A DNA stretch of 64,000 nucleotides from Anaerolineaceae bacterium (GTDB lineage: Bacteria; Chloroflexota; Anaerolineae; Aggregatilineales; Phototrophicaceae), in NCBI GenBank assembly GCA_020634115.1, contig JACKCH010000020.1, forward strand, positions 47,183 to 111,182, given 5' to 3'. A program made the position numbers and the translations under genes. The notes beneath the pieces are model-generated. The model had not been told where the DNA came from, did no database searches, and saw only the letters and a list, made by a program, of their open reading frames with translations. Shown piece by piece: positions 40,707-49,384 of this stretch (its first letter is position 1; every line of letters starts with the position of its first letter).

Positions 40707-41795
40707 TCAGACCTGGACGTGTACCGGCGTGCCGACTTCTGCAAAACCGTAAAACCAGGCGGCATCAGGCGTGGGCAGGTTGACACAGCCGTGACTCATC
40801 GGTTGGCCGAAGTTGTTGTGCCAATATGTGCCGTGAATGGCGTAGCCTTCGTAGAAGTACATCACATACGGCACATCTGGCAGGTAGTAGCCGGGGCCAG
40901 CCATCGTCTGGGCGGGGAGTTTCCAGTAAATGGAGAAGTCGCCCTGGACAGTCGGTGTGCCGGGCAACCCGGTAGACACCAGGATGTTGTTGACCAACGC
41001 GCCGTTTTCATAGGCATAAATGCGCGAGTCGCTCAGGTCAACCACGATTTCTCTGCCAACACCGATATGGGCTGAGGGCGCTGCCGGGAGTGGAGGGACA
41101 TAGCTGGTTGTATCCAGCGATACCGTTGCACCATCCACCGGGATATTCAAGACCTGGCCCGAAAAGATGTAATTAGGATTCGTTAGGTTGTTGGCCTGAG
41201 CAATGACCGTCCAACTCAGGTTATAGCGCCGGGCGATTTCTGCCAGGTGTTCCCCCGCTTGCACGGTGTAGGTGGTCATTTGCTGCTCTGCGGGCTGAAC
41301 AGGCTGCGCCTCTATCGTCTGAATCACGGTTTCTAATGTGCCGGGTGTTTCTGAAGGGATGGTGTTTTCCGGTACTAACGACCAGACGGTCAACTGTTGT
41401 CCGGCATAAATCCGGTTGGGGTCGGTGATGGTGTTGATCTGCGCCAGTTGCTCCATCGTCAACCCGTACTGCCGGGCGATGGAGGCCAGGGTTTCCCCAC
41501 GCGAGACAGTGTGAATGATTGGGGTGCTAGCGACCATTGGATTGTCCACGACTAATGGACTAGGGTCGAAACTGGGAATCACAAGCTGCTGCCCGGCAAA
41601 AATGCGAGTAGGATCGGTGATATTGTTGGCCTCTGCTAAAGCCTGATAGCTGGTGCCATAATAGAGCGCGATGCGGTACAGGGTTTCGCCACGCTGTACG
41701 ATGTGTACTGTGTTCTCCTGCGCTTGGGATACCCCGGTCATCATCAACAAAATCAGCATAATGGTTATTTTTAAACCGATAAACTTACGCCACAT
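40707..41795 (-). CDS. LysM-repeat L,D-transpeptidase (YkuD)
   Basis: A signal peptide (about 1-25, KITIMLILLMMTGVSQAQ) precedes three LysM peptidoglycan-binding repeats (about 29-74, 93-137, 173-218: VQRGETLYRIALYYGTS, VSRGETLASIARQYGL, VQAGEHLAEIARRYNL). The C-terminal YkuD domain (about 245-362) has the active-site HGTYWHNNFGQPMSHGCVNL with catalytic Cys and His. L,D-transpeptidases make 3-3 peptidoglycan cross-links or attach proteins. This implies a wall with peptidoglycan. AGGAG lies 7 nt ahead of the ATG. 362 aa. Confidence 0.95.
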   Translation of the reverse strand: MWRKFIGLKITIMLILLMMTGVSQAQENTVHIVQRGETLYRIALYYGTSYQALAEANNITDPTRIFAGQQLVIPSFDPSPLVVDNPMVASTPIIHTVSRGETLASIARQYGLTMEQLAQINTITDPNRIYAGQQLTVWSLVPENTIPSETPGTLETVIQTIEAQPVQPAEQQMTTYTVQAGEHLAEIARRYNLSWTVIAQANNLTNPNYIFSGQVLNIPVDGATVSLDTTSYVPPLPAAPSAHIGVGREIVVDLSDSRIYAYENGALVNNILVSTGLPGTPTVQGDFSIYWKLPAQTMAGPGYYLPDVPYVMYFYEGYAIHGTYWHNNFGQPMSHGCVNLPTPDAAWFYGFAEVGTPVHVQV

Positions 41796-41863
41796 CCCAA
41801 AACTCCTGTTGAACCTGAATGGCCTATGTAATCTCTAGTGACAGTCTATTGCGGATATAAGCA

Positions 41864-41892
41864 AACATACACCACTTCTGAATGGAAAGCAA
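41864..41892 (-). promoter_or_regulatory. Candidate promoter of the LysM-L,D-transpeptidase gene
   Basis: On the minus strand TTGCTT (41892-41887), a 17-nt spacer and TATGTT (41869-41864); predicted start about 60 nt before the ATG. The -10 is imperfect. Confidence 0.4.
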
Positions 41893-41933
41893 TTTGTTGT
41901 GTGAGACAAAGATGAGTACAGCCCTTCCTGGAA

Positions 41934-41962
41934 TTGCTGGACTGCAGGTTTGCCAGTAAAAT
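41934..41962 (+). promoter_or_regulatory. Candidate promoter of the TolB-like gene
   Basis: TTGCTG (41934-41939), a 17-nt spacer and TAAAAT (41957-41962), 34 nt before ATG 41997. Confidence 0.5.
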
Positions 41963-41996
41963 GACAGACAAACATTGAAAAAGGTTTCGTTGATAC

Positions 41997-44189
41997 ATGC
42001 TGGTTAGGACTTACCGAATAGCCGATAAATTCGGCATAGTGATTCTGAAAAGCAGTGCCGCACTCACGCAAGCCCTGCTGGACGGTTCGCATATCGTAGT
42101 GAGTGCATTCCGTCGGGGGGCATTTGGCACAGCCGGTGGAGTTTTTGCTGTTCTGGCACTGGTCATCCGCTCGATTATTGCCGTCATCCGGCGGGTGGCA
42201 CTGATTATCTGGGCGGTGCTACAAGGTGTGTCTGGCTTTATCCTGCGGATCATCAACGCGATTAGCGCTGTGACGATGCGAGGGACTAGTCGTGTTTCGG
42301 GGCGTGTTGTCCAGTCCGCAGGCTCGACGGCAGGTGGCATCATGGCGCGGCGGGCGGCGCGAGCGGAGATGGAAACCGGTCTGGCAGAAGACCCACTGCG
42401 AGTGCAGAACCGTCTGCTCAGTATTATCTCCGTGGCGTTGCTGGCTGGGTTAATCGGTGTGGTGTTATGGGCGACGAATCCCACTAATGTGAGTGAACAG
42501 CCGTTTCCGCCTGTGAACGGCGGAGGTGCTATTAACCTGTTTGAGGATACGACGGCGACACCGGCTGGTGCCGCACCGTTACTGGCTTCGCCTGTGCCAA
42601 CGGTGACGCCGCTGCCGGTGGTGCTGGAAGCACGCGGGACGCTGGCGTATGTGGCCCGTGAACAGGCACAAACGGATATTTGGGCGATAGGGATCGGCAG
42701 CAGGACGCCGATTCGACTGACGAACGATCCCGCTGATGACCGTGACCCGGCCTGGTCGCCGGATGGCCGTAAGCTGGCCTATGCCTCCCGGCGCAGCGGC
42801 AACTGGGATATATACGTGTATGACACGGTGACAGGAAGCACAACCCAGATGACGGTTGACCTGGGCTACCAGGGTGCGCCGCAGTGGAGTCCTGATGGCT
42901 TGTGGCTGGTTTACGAGAGCTACCAAGGGAATAACCTGGATATTTACGTGATGCCGGTGGATTTTTCGCAGCAGCCCCAGCGTGTCACGGATAACGCTGC
43001 ACCGGACTTTTCGCCGTCGTGGTCGCCGGATGGCCGCCGCATCGCTTTTGTCTCCTGGCGAGATGGCAATCAGGATATTTACCTGTTTACGTTGGATGAT
43101 CCCCGCGACTCAGCGGCAGTGAATGTCACCAACACGCCTACGCGACAGGAGGATTATCCTGCCTGGAATCCTGATGGTGATCTGCTGGCGTATAGTGCAT
43201 TGGATGAAGGCCTGGAAAAAGTCTTTGTGAAAGAGGTGGATAACCCGGCGGCTCCGGCCCTGGTGCTAAGTCGGGGGCGACAGCCTTCCTGGTCGCCGAA
43301 TGGAGCCAGCCTGGTTGCCGTCGTTGATTCCCTGGATAGTACCCAGTTAATCGCAGAACCGTTCGCAGAGAGCGGCGTTTCGACGGCGATTGTGCAGGTG
43401 CTGCGCGGCTCATCTGACCCGGTATGGACGGGGACACCGCTCCCGGCGGCGTTGGTGAATTCAGGCGGCCTCGGCCCGGCGGTGACTGAACCCCTGTATA
43501 TCGAACAGGTGAGTCCGCCGAATGCAGAGGGGCTTTACGGGTTGGTTTCGCTGCCCGGCGTGGAGGTTGAAGGGCCGTATCTGAACGATAAGGTGAACGA
43601 TTCGTTTGATGCCCTGCGGGAACGGACGTTGGCGGCAGCTGGTTGGGATTTCCTGGGGCAGTTGGGGGATGCCTGGTGGGATATTGATCGTCCACAGCAG
43701 CCGGGGGAGGAGCGTCTCAACTGGCATAAGACCGGACGTGCGTTTGCGATCAACCGTAACCTGATTGTGGGTTTCCCCGCGCCGATTGAGGTTGTCCGCG
43801 ATGATATTGGCGTGGATAGCTACTGGCGCGTTTATGTCCGGGTGGCGGATAGTGAACAGGCCGGACAATTGGGTGAACCGCTGCGCCGGATGCCTTGGGA
43901 TTTTGTGAGCCGCAGCCAGGGTGATGTGGAAGCGTATGACCAGGGAGGGCGGTTGAAAAATGAAGTTCCCACCGGTTACTACATTGATTTTACACAACTT
44001 GCCCAGGATTACGGTTGGTTGCGTGTTGCCGCTGGTGTGGATTGGCGGGCGAACATCAATGCGGTGAATTATTGGTTGTTTATCAAGCCCGAAGGCGAAA
44101 GCTGGCTGACGGCGATGTTAGAGTTGTACCAGGAGTCGCAGCTTGGTGGTTACGCGCCGACTGCTGTGCCGGGATCAGGAACAGGGTAG
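41997..44189 (+). CDS. Membrane-anchored TolB-like beta-propeller protein
   Basis: The 730-residue protein has an N-terminal hydrophobic region (about 45-90) and a clear membrane helix near 142-161 (LLSIISVALLAGLIGVVLWA). After a short Thr/Pro segment there are five PD40/WD40-like blades, each with a W-S/N-P-D/N-G core: AWSPDGRKLAYAS, QWSPDGLWLVYES, SWSPDGRRIAFVS, AWNPDGDLLAYSA and SWSPNGASLVAVV (about 225-455). The C-terminal third (about 500-725) has no recognised domain but is Trp-rich and may bind ligands. These propellers usually bind protein partners in the envelope. It lies 5 nt ahead of the M23 gene. Confidence 0.85.
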   Translation: MLVRTYRIADKFGIVILKSSAALTQALLDGSHIVVSAFRRGAFGTAGGVFAVLALVIRSIIAVIRRVALIIWAVLQGVSGFILRIINAISAVTMRGTSRVSGRVVQSAGSTAGGIMARRAARAEMETGLAEDPLRVQNRLLSIISVALLAGLIGVVLWATNPTNVSEQPFPPVNGGGAINLFEDTTATPAGAAPLLASPVPTVTPLPVVLEARGTLAYVAREQAQTDIWAIGIGSRTPIRLTNDPADDRDPAWSPDGRKLAYASRRSGNWDIYVYDTVTGSTTQMTVDLGYQGAPQWSPDGLWLVYESYQGNNLDIYVMPVDFSQQPQRVTDNAAPDFSPSWSPDGRRIAFVSWRDGNQDIYLFTLDDPRDSAAVNVTNTPTRQEDYPAWNPDGDLLAYSALDEGLEKVFVKEVDNPAAPALVLSRGRQPSWSPNGASLVAVVDSLDSTQLIAEPFAESGVSTAIVQVLRGSSDPVWTGTPLPAALVNSGGLGPAVTEPLYIEQVSPPNAEGLYGLVSLPGVEVEGPYLNDKVNDSFDALRERTLAAAGWDFLGQLGDAWWDIDRPQQPGEERLNWHKTGRAFAINRNLIVGFPAPIEVVRDDIGVDSYWRVYVRVADSEQAGQLGEPLRRMPWDFVSRSQGDVEAYDQGGRLKNEVPTGYYIDFTQLAQDYGWLRVAAGVDWRANINAVNYWLFIKPEGESWLTAMLELYQESQLGGYAPTAVPGSGTG

Positions 44190-44194
44190 GGTGT

Positions 44195-45493
44195 ATGATG
44201 TCCCGCCGAGCGAATAATTTACCTGCGTTTTTTCTGGTGGCGGTGGCACTGGGCGCATTCGGCTTTTTACTGTGGTCGAATGCCCAGCCTGCGCCGCTGC
44301 TACGAGCGATTGTGCCGACTGAGGTTGTGCCAACCGAGAATGTGAATGCCTGGCAGAATGTCCTGCGAGCTGGGTTTGGCAGCAACAGCACGCCGCTGCC
44401 GACGATTGCGCCGCCGCCGACTCAGGCCGCGCCGCCCACCTTGGCACGCAGTGGCGAAATTAACCTGTCACCGGTTGCCCCGGTTGAAGTGGCCGGGCTA
44501 CAACCCACACTGAATGCGATTGTGACAGCAACCCCGCCACCGCCATCAGCAGAACCCTTAGAAACCGGAATCGCAGTGACGGCTCAGGTAGTCACTCGTC
44601 CCCCGGCGGAATGGCAGCCGCCGCCGTTGATTCCGCCCATCTCACGCGATGCCTTAGGGCGTGACCACTACTGGTTTATGCGCCCGGTGGATTCTAACGC
44701 GACCAATTACGCGCTGTTTTCCTATACTTATGGCTCGGATGGCCCGCAGCAGGAAAACCCCTGGCGCGTGCATCATGGCATTGATATGCCGAACCCCATC
44801 GGGCAGACGGTTCGTGCTGCCGGGTCGGGCACGATAGTCTGGGCGGCGGATGGCCTGCGGATTGAAGGTGGCGCTTTCCAGAACTCCCCTAGTTATGGCA
44901 ACGTGATTGTTATTCGTCATGATTTTGGCTACCGGGGACAGCCGTTGTTCACTCTGTACGCGCATCTTTCCGCTGTGCTGGTTGCACCGGGGCAGGTTGT
45001 GAATGCCGGTGATGCGATTGGTCTGGTGGGCGATACCGGGCGCGTCAGCGGGCCACACGTCCATTTTGAGGTGCGGCTGGGGAAAGCTGGTGACGGCCCG
45101 AATACGATTCCGCTGTATGGGGCGACGCTGAATCCGTTGCTGTGGATGGTGCCGTATGTGGGGCAGGGGGTCATCGCCGGGCGCGTGACCGGTTTGCGCG
45201 GTCAGTTACTGGATGACCAGACGATTACGGTGCGCGACTGGCGTACCGGGCTGGTGGTTGACTCCACAACCAGCTACGTTTACTATGACTCGGTTAATGA
45301 TGTCAACGCCGACCCAATCTGGCGGGAAAACTTCGTTGTGGCCGATGTCCCGGCTGGGCGCTACGAGGTCATTACGAATATTGATGGACAGCGGGTTTCT
45401 CAGCTTGTGGACGTGGCGGAAGGCACGACCAGTTTTGTCGAACTGGCGCCGCCCGACCCCCAGGCACAGCCGAGCGCGACGCCTGATGCATAG
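44195..45493 (+). CDS. M23 (LytM-type) metallopeptidase with membrane anchor
   Basis: Starting at ATG 44195 (or the next ATG 44198) the 432-residue protein has a membrane anchor (PAFFLVAVALGAFGFLLWS, about 10-28), a Pro/Thr-rich linker (about 60-155), and an M23 domain (about 190-310). Zinc ligands: the His and Asp in HHGIDMPNPIG and the His in GPHVHFEV, with LYAHLS also conserved, so the site is complete. It may cleave peptidoglycan cross-bridges. A beta-rich C-terminal domain (about 325-420) resembles carboxypeptidase-regulatory-like repeats. The in-frame ORF upstream to 44015 lies over the previous gene and is not used. Confidence 0.9.
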   Translation: MMSRRANNLPAFFLVAVALGAFGFLLWSNAQPAPLLRAIVPTEVVPTENVNAWQNVLRAGFGSNSTPLPTIAPPPTQAAPPTLARSGEINLSPVAPVEVAGLQPTLNAIVTATPPPPSAEPLETGIAVTAQVVTRPPAEWQPPPLIPPISRDALGRDHYWFMRPVDSNATNYALFSYTYGSDGPQQENPWRVHHGIDMPNPIGQTVRAAGSGTIVWAADGLRIEGGAFQNSPSYGNVIVIRHDFGYRGQPLFTLYAHLSAVLVAPGQVVNAGDAIGLVGDTGRVSGPHVHFEVRLGKAGDGPNTIPLYGATLNPLLWMVPYVGQGVIAGRVTGLRGQLLDDQTITVRDWRTGLVVDSTTSYVYYDSVNDVNADPIWRENFVVADVPAGRYEVITNIDGQRVSQLVDVAEGTTSFVELAPPDPQAQPSATPDA

Positions 45494-45588
45494 CGTTGGG
45501 TAGTCGTAGGATAGGCATCTGGTTGGGTGAATTGTCCTGAAGTAAACTCGCTCTGAATGTTCATTTCGATTGAAATCAGGAGGGACAA

Positions 45589-47664
45589 GTGGTGTTCTCT
45601 CGATTCATAAAACGTTATGTAGGGTTGTTTTTGCTGCTCGCCCTGTTTTCGTTGGCCGCTGGTGTGCTGGCTCAGGACGCGGCCCGCACGTTGATACCGG
45701 GAGTCGCTGCCAGTGCTACGCTGGATGCGCAGGCGGTGGCCCAAGTCTATACCTTCACGGGGACGGCTGGGCAAACGGTAAATCTCACGGCTTCCAGTGA
45801 AAGTGGCTTGCCGCTGGCGCTGCTGCTGACCAATTCATTTGGCGCTCAGATTGCCCAGGCACTGCCAGGGGATACCAACACCATCATCAGCGGTGTGGAA
45901 CTGCCGGATAATGACTCGTACTATGTCACGGTACTGCTTGCACCAGGCGCTGCTGCGGACGCTACCGGGTCATTCCAGATTCTTCTGGAAATCGCCAGTG
46001 GCGAACTGGCTGAACCGGGACAATTGCTGACGACCACCGGTTTACAGTTCTCGCTGGTCTGGAATACAACGGCGGATCTTGACCTGGAAGTGCGCGACCC
46101 CCTGGGCGGCAGTATCTACTGGACACGCCCGACGGCGGATAGCGGTGGGTCGCTACTGACCGGCAATGTGAATCAGGGGTGCGCGGTCACGACGGCCAAT
46201 TCGCCTACCGAGACGGTTTCGTGGCGCTCTGGTGCGATTCCAACCGGTAGCTACGAAGTGCTGGTTTACTACCAGGAAGGCTGCGAGAACCAGAACCCAG
46301 TCACGTTTACGCTGAACGCGGTTGTGGATGGGGTGCCGATTGATTCCCTGAATGGCTCACTGCTTGCCGGTCAGGTGTATATTGGCAGTTTTGTCATTAA
46401 CGCCGATGGCACGGCGCGTGCTGGACTGAGTGGGGTGGGGGCGGATACGGCCCTGCCCGCGCCACTGGAACAGATTCGGGCGAATCCAACGCCCATCGCG
46501 TTTGATCGGCCAGTACAGGGCGTGATTACCAGCCAACAACCGTTCCAGGCTTATACGTTCAGCGCCCAGGCGAATGATGTCGTGTCGGTTAGTATGAATG
46601 CGACTTCGGGTAGCCTGGATACTTTCCTGCTGCTGCTCGACCCGAACGGCAACATCACCGATAGCAACGATGATGACCCGCTGGCGGATACCCGTAATTC
46701 CGCGATTCGCAACCGGACACTGGTTTTAGGTGGAAACTATACGATTGTTGCCACTCGTTACGGGGCGAACATTGGCGGTACCGAAGGCAGCTTCACACTG
46801 GCCCTGAACGGCGCGGTCACGACGACAGTCAACCAGACGGCGGTGCTGCCCGATCTGCCAAATCTGCCGAACGGTTCGGTAGAGGTGAGTCTGCTGTGGA
46901 ATACCGGCGCGGATTTGCAACTCCTGGTGCGTGACCCGTTGGGTGATGCCGTTTTCGATGATGTGCCGGTTATTCCGGGTGGTGGTCGGTTGGCGGCCAA
47001 CGGAAATGTGAACTGTGTTCCGGCGGATGGCAGCCCGGTATCTTACATCTACTGGCCGGAAGGACGTTTGCCATCAGCGGGAGCGTATGAGGTTGAGGTG
47101 CAGTTCCAGAGCCAGTGTAACGATACTACGCCGGTGATTTTCACCGTCAATGTGGTGGTGAATGGTCAGCTGGTGACTTCCGAAACGGTGCAACCGATTC
47201 TGGGCGAACGCTATGTCACCAGTTTTACTATTGATGTGAATGGACAGGTTACAGCGGGCGACGGGGGTGTTTTTGGTACCGTCGAACGACCCAGCGTGGA
47301 CTCGCTTGATTATCTCTCGCAGGTGAGCGGGGCGCGGGTGCTGGCCTATGGGGATACACTGACTGGCAGTATCCGCCTGAACAAGAAATTTGATGTCTAT
47401 GTATTTGATGGGCGCGCGGGGGATGTCGTCACCTTGGGGATGCAGGCGACAAATGGCACGTTGGATACAACGTTATTCCTGGTTGATCCGAACGGTTTCC
47501 AGGTCGCGCAAAATGACGATGCTGCGCAGGATACGACCAATTCGGTCATCAGTAGCTATACCTTGCCAGAAGATGGCCGGTACATTATCATTGCCACACA
47601 TTTTGGGGCGGCTTATGGCGTAACTGCCGGGGACTACACCCTGACCTTACGCTTGAACTCCTGA
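45589..47664 (+). CDS. Secreted protein with alternating PPC-like and LWNT/ADLxLxVRDP modules
   Basis: A signal peptide (FIKRYVGLFLLLALFSLAAGVLA, with core at 9-26) is followed by an A-B-A-B-A layout. The A modules (about 40-145, 305-415 and 585-690) are bacterial pre-peptidase C-terminal (PPC) domains with YTFTGTAGQTVNLTASS or YVFDGRAGDVVTLGMQA and LLLLDPNG or LFLVDPNG cores. The B modules (about 150-290 and 430-560) each begin with SLVWNTTADLDLEVRDP or SLLWNTGADLQLLVRDP and share later segments (GSYEVLVYYQEGC, GAYEVEVQFQSQC). The role is likely surface or protein binding. AGGAGGGA lies 3 nt before GTG 45589 and 6 nt before GTG 45592; the latter fits better. Confidence 0.8.
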   Translation: MVFSRFIKRYVGLFLLLALFSLAAGVLAQDAARTLIPGVAASATLDAQAVAQVYTFTGTAGQTVNLTASSESGLPLALLLTNSFGAQIAQALPGDTNTIISGVELPDNDSYYVTVLLAPGAAADATGSFQILLEIASGELAEPGQLLTTTGLQFSLVWNTTADLDLEVRDPLGGSIYWTRPTADSGGSLLTGNVNQGCAVTTANSPTETVSWRSGAIPTGSYEVLVYYQEGCENQNPVTFTLNAVVDGVPIDSLNGSLLAGQVYIGSFVINADGTARAGLSGVGADTALPAPLEQIRANPTPIAFDRPVQGVITSQQPFQAYTFSAQANDVVSVSMNATSGSLDTFLLLLDPNGNITDSNDDDPLADTRNSAIRNRTLVLGGNYTIVATRYGANIGGTEGSFTLALNGAVTTTVNQTAVLPDLPNLPNGSVEVSLLWNTGADLQLLVRDPLGDAVFDDVPVIPGGGRLAANGNVNCVPADGSPVSYIYWPEGRLPSAGAYEVEVQFQSQCNDTTPVIFTVNVVVNGQLVTSETVQPILGERYVTSFTIDVNGQVTAGDGGVFGTVERPSVDSLDYLSQVSGARVLAYGDTLTGSIRLNKKFDVYVFDGRAGDVVTLGMQATNGTLDTTLFLVDPNGFQVAQNDDAAQDTTNSVISSYTLPEDGRYIIIATHFGAAYGVTAGDYTLTLRLNS

Positions 47665-47680
47665 GAAAAATCGTTAGAAT
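47653..47680 (+). promoter_or_regulatory. Candidate promoter of the lipoprotein gene
   Basis: TTGAAC (47653-47658), a 16-nt spacer and TAGAAT (47675-47680). The -35 lies in the 3' end of the PPC gene. Confidence 0.5.
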
Positions 47681-47712
47681 ACAGGGGTAGACTCACTAAG
47701 GGCTACCCCTGT
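47681..47712 (+). promoter_or_regulatory. 10-bp stem-loop at the head of the lipoprotein transcript
   Basis: Perfect 10-bp stem ACAGGGGTAG (47681-47690) / CTACCCCTGT (47703-47712) with a 12-nt loop, right after the candidate -10. It covers GTG 47711, which argues against that codon as a start. It could be a 5' stabiliser or the end of the PPC mRNA; no T tract follows. Confidence 0.5.
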
Positions 47713-47758
47713 GCCATTACGTTCTTTGGTTGTCATCAGATTGAAAGCGATAAACCGC

Positions 47759-48451
47759 ATGAAACCTCGTTGGATTTTGCCGGGGCTGGTTGTCCTGGTA
47801 TTTTTGATTGCCGCTTGTGCCCCTGTACCGGAACTGCGTAACGATAAATTTTTACATGATAGTAGTCTGGTTACTGACGAGCCGTGTTCTGCGCCGTGCT
47901 GGCGGGGCATTACGCCCGGTGAAACGTCCTGGAGCGATGCTTTAGTAATTTTGGAAGATGACAGTACGCTGGATGACCCGGAAACGCAAACTGTTGATGA
48001 AAGTGCTGCGGTAGCCGCACAGTGGCGTGAGCGTGATGGTGAACTCTGCTGCCAGATGTTGGCCGAAGACGGCGAAACCGTATCCGTGATCTTCTTGCAG
48101 CTTGCACCGGATAATACGGTTGGGCAGTTGATTGAAACCCAGGGTGATCCGGCTTATGTGGTAGGTACGCCCCTTTCGGACGATCAGGCGCTGGTGTACT
48201 TCCTCTACCCTGAGAAAGACATTATGGTGCTGGTGTTCGTGGCGGGTGCAGCAACCGGAAAAGTCAGTGCGAGCAGCGAAATTGTCGGTGTTTGGTATCT
48301 TACCCCGGATGCGATGGATTTGGCGTTAAAAACCAATAATTTACATGCCTGGGAAGGTTATAGCGATTTCTCAACGTACACGATTGATGCGGATGTCAGT
48401 CAGTTTGAAGTGACTCCGAGCGTGACGTTGACCCCAACCCCGGAAGGTTAA
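47759..48451 (+). CDS. Lipoprotein, unknown function (CWRGITPGET type)
   Basis: From ATG 47759 the chain is a textbook lipoprotein: MKPRWILPGLVVLVFLIAAC, with the lipidated Cys in the LIAAC box at about 20. The frame extends to GTG 47711, but that codon lies in a stem-loop and its product would carry an extra charged tail. The mature part (230 aa in total) starts with a Cys pair (EPCSAPCWRGITPGET), a motif I associate with small Chloroflexota lipoproteins of unknown role, and has a second CC pair near 90. The end is a Thr/Pro tract (VTLTPTPEG). It may bind another envelope component. Confidence 0.75.
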   Translation: MKPRWILPGLVVLVFLIAACAPVPELRNDKFLHDSSLVTDEPCSAPCWRGITPGETSWSDALVILEDDSTLDDPETQTVDESAAVAAQWRERDGELCCQMLAEDGETVSVIFLQLAPDNTVGQLIETQGDPAYVVGTPLSDDQALVYFLYPEKDIMVLVFVAGAATGKVSASSEIVGVWYLTPDAMDLALKTNNLHAWEGYSDFSTYTIDADVSQFEVTPSVTLTPTPEG

Positions 48452-48460
48452 TATCTGGGC

Positions 48461-48509
48461 ATCTATCCCAGGAGGACCAGGTCTATGTTGGATATCTCCT
48501 GGGGTAGAT
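48461..48509 (+). terminator. Large stem-loop after the lipoprotein gene
   Basis: Fourteen-bp stem ATCTATCCCAGGAG (48461-48474) / CTCCTGGGGTAGAT (48496-48509) with one G-U pair and a 21-nt loop. It lacks a T tract, so it may be an attenuator or stabiliser rather than a classic terminator. Confidence 0.55.
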
Positions 48510-48516
48510 TGATTCA

Positions 48517-48546
48517 TTGAATTTAGAACCGTTCCGGGTTGATAAT
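48517..48546 (+). promoter_or_regulatory. Candidate promoter of the S1-domain gene
   Basis: TTGAAT (48517-48522), an 18-nt spacer and GATAAT (48541-48546). ATG 48587 is 40 nt downstream. Confidence 0.4.
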
Positions 48547-48586
48547 GTCATCAACAACTGATATGAGTTAAGGAGCAAGGCTGGTT

Positions 48587-49300
48587 ATGAGTGTAGATAC
48601 AAACACGGCACCAACCTCTATCAATGAGTTGGCGCCAAAGATGGAACTGAAAGGCACGGTGAAGCGCCTGGAGTTGTATGGGGCGTTTGTGGATATTGGT
48701 ATTGGTCAGGACGCCTTGCTTCACATTTCCCAACTGGGTAAACCCAATGTCCGCAATGTTGAAGATGTCGTCAAAGCAGGTGAACAAGTCACTGTTTACG
48801 TGCTGAAGGTCGACAAACAGGGTGGGCGTGTGGCACTTTCCCTGGTTAAGCCGCCTGATGTGACCTGGGACGACCTGAAAGAAGGTGTATCCGTTTCCGG
48901 TACGGTGGTACGGGTCGAGAACTTTGGCGTGTTTGTGGATATTGGCGCGGAACGTCCTGGCATGATCCATGTCTCTGAGATGGGCAGCGGTTACGTGAAG
49001 TCGCCGTCGGATGTGGTCAGTGTTGGGGATACGGTTGAAGCGCGGATCATCAAGATCAATCGTAAGAAGCGCCAGATTGATATGAGCATGAAGCCGGCTT
49101 CTGAAGCGGTTGCGGCTGTGATGCCAGACGAACCGGAAGAAGACCTGCCAACCGCGATGGAACTGGCACTGCGTCAGGCGATGGGTGGTGATATCGAAAA
49201 GCGCAGCCGCCGTGAGAAGCGCAACCGTGACCGCCGTGAACGACAGGTTCGGGAACGGGAAGATATACTGTCGCGCACACTGCGGGAGCACTCCAAGTAG
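48587..49300 (+). CDS. Two-domain S1 RNA-binding protein
   Basis: Two S1/OB-fold RNA-binding domains are visible: residues about 18-88 (GTVKRLELYGAFVDIGIGQD, then ALLHISQL) and about 102-170 (GTVVRVENFGVFVDIGAERP, then GMIHVSEM). The C-terminal tail (about 195-237) is highly charged and basic (KRSRREKRNRDRRERQVRER), which would help RNA or ribosome binding. It is much shorter than ribosomal protein S1 and probably acts in translation or RNA stability. It is monocistronic, with a terminator after. Confidence 0.9.
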   Translation: MSVDTNTAPTSINELAPKMELKGTVKRLELYGAFVDIGIGQDALLHISQLGKPNVRNVEDVVKAGEQVTVYVLKVDKQGGRVALSLVKPPDVTWDDLKEGVSVSGTVVRVENFGVFVDIGAERPGMIHVSEMGSGYVKSPSDVVSVGDTVEARIIKINRKKRQIDMSMKPASEAVAAVMPDEPEEDLPTAMELALRQAMGGDIEKRSRREKRNRDRRERQVREREDILSRTLREHSK

Positions 49301-49339
49301 CTGTAACCTGAGTATAACTGCATAGATGGGAAGGGGATA

Positions 49340-49377
49340 GGCGCAGGAGATGAAGCCAGGCTGCGCCTTTTGTTTTT
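49340..49377. terminator. Terminator after the S1-domain gene
   Basis: Seven-bp stem GGCGCAG (49340-49346) / CTGCGCC (49361-49367), 14-nt loop, then TTTTGTTTTTT (49368-49378). It lies between convergent S1 and VKOR genes. Confidence 0.8.
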
Positions 49378-49384
49378 TCCGTTG

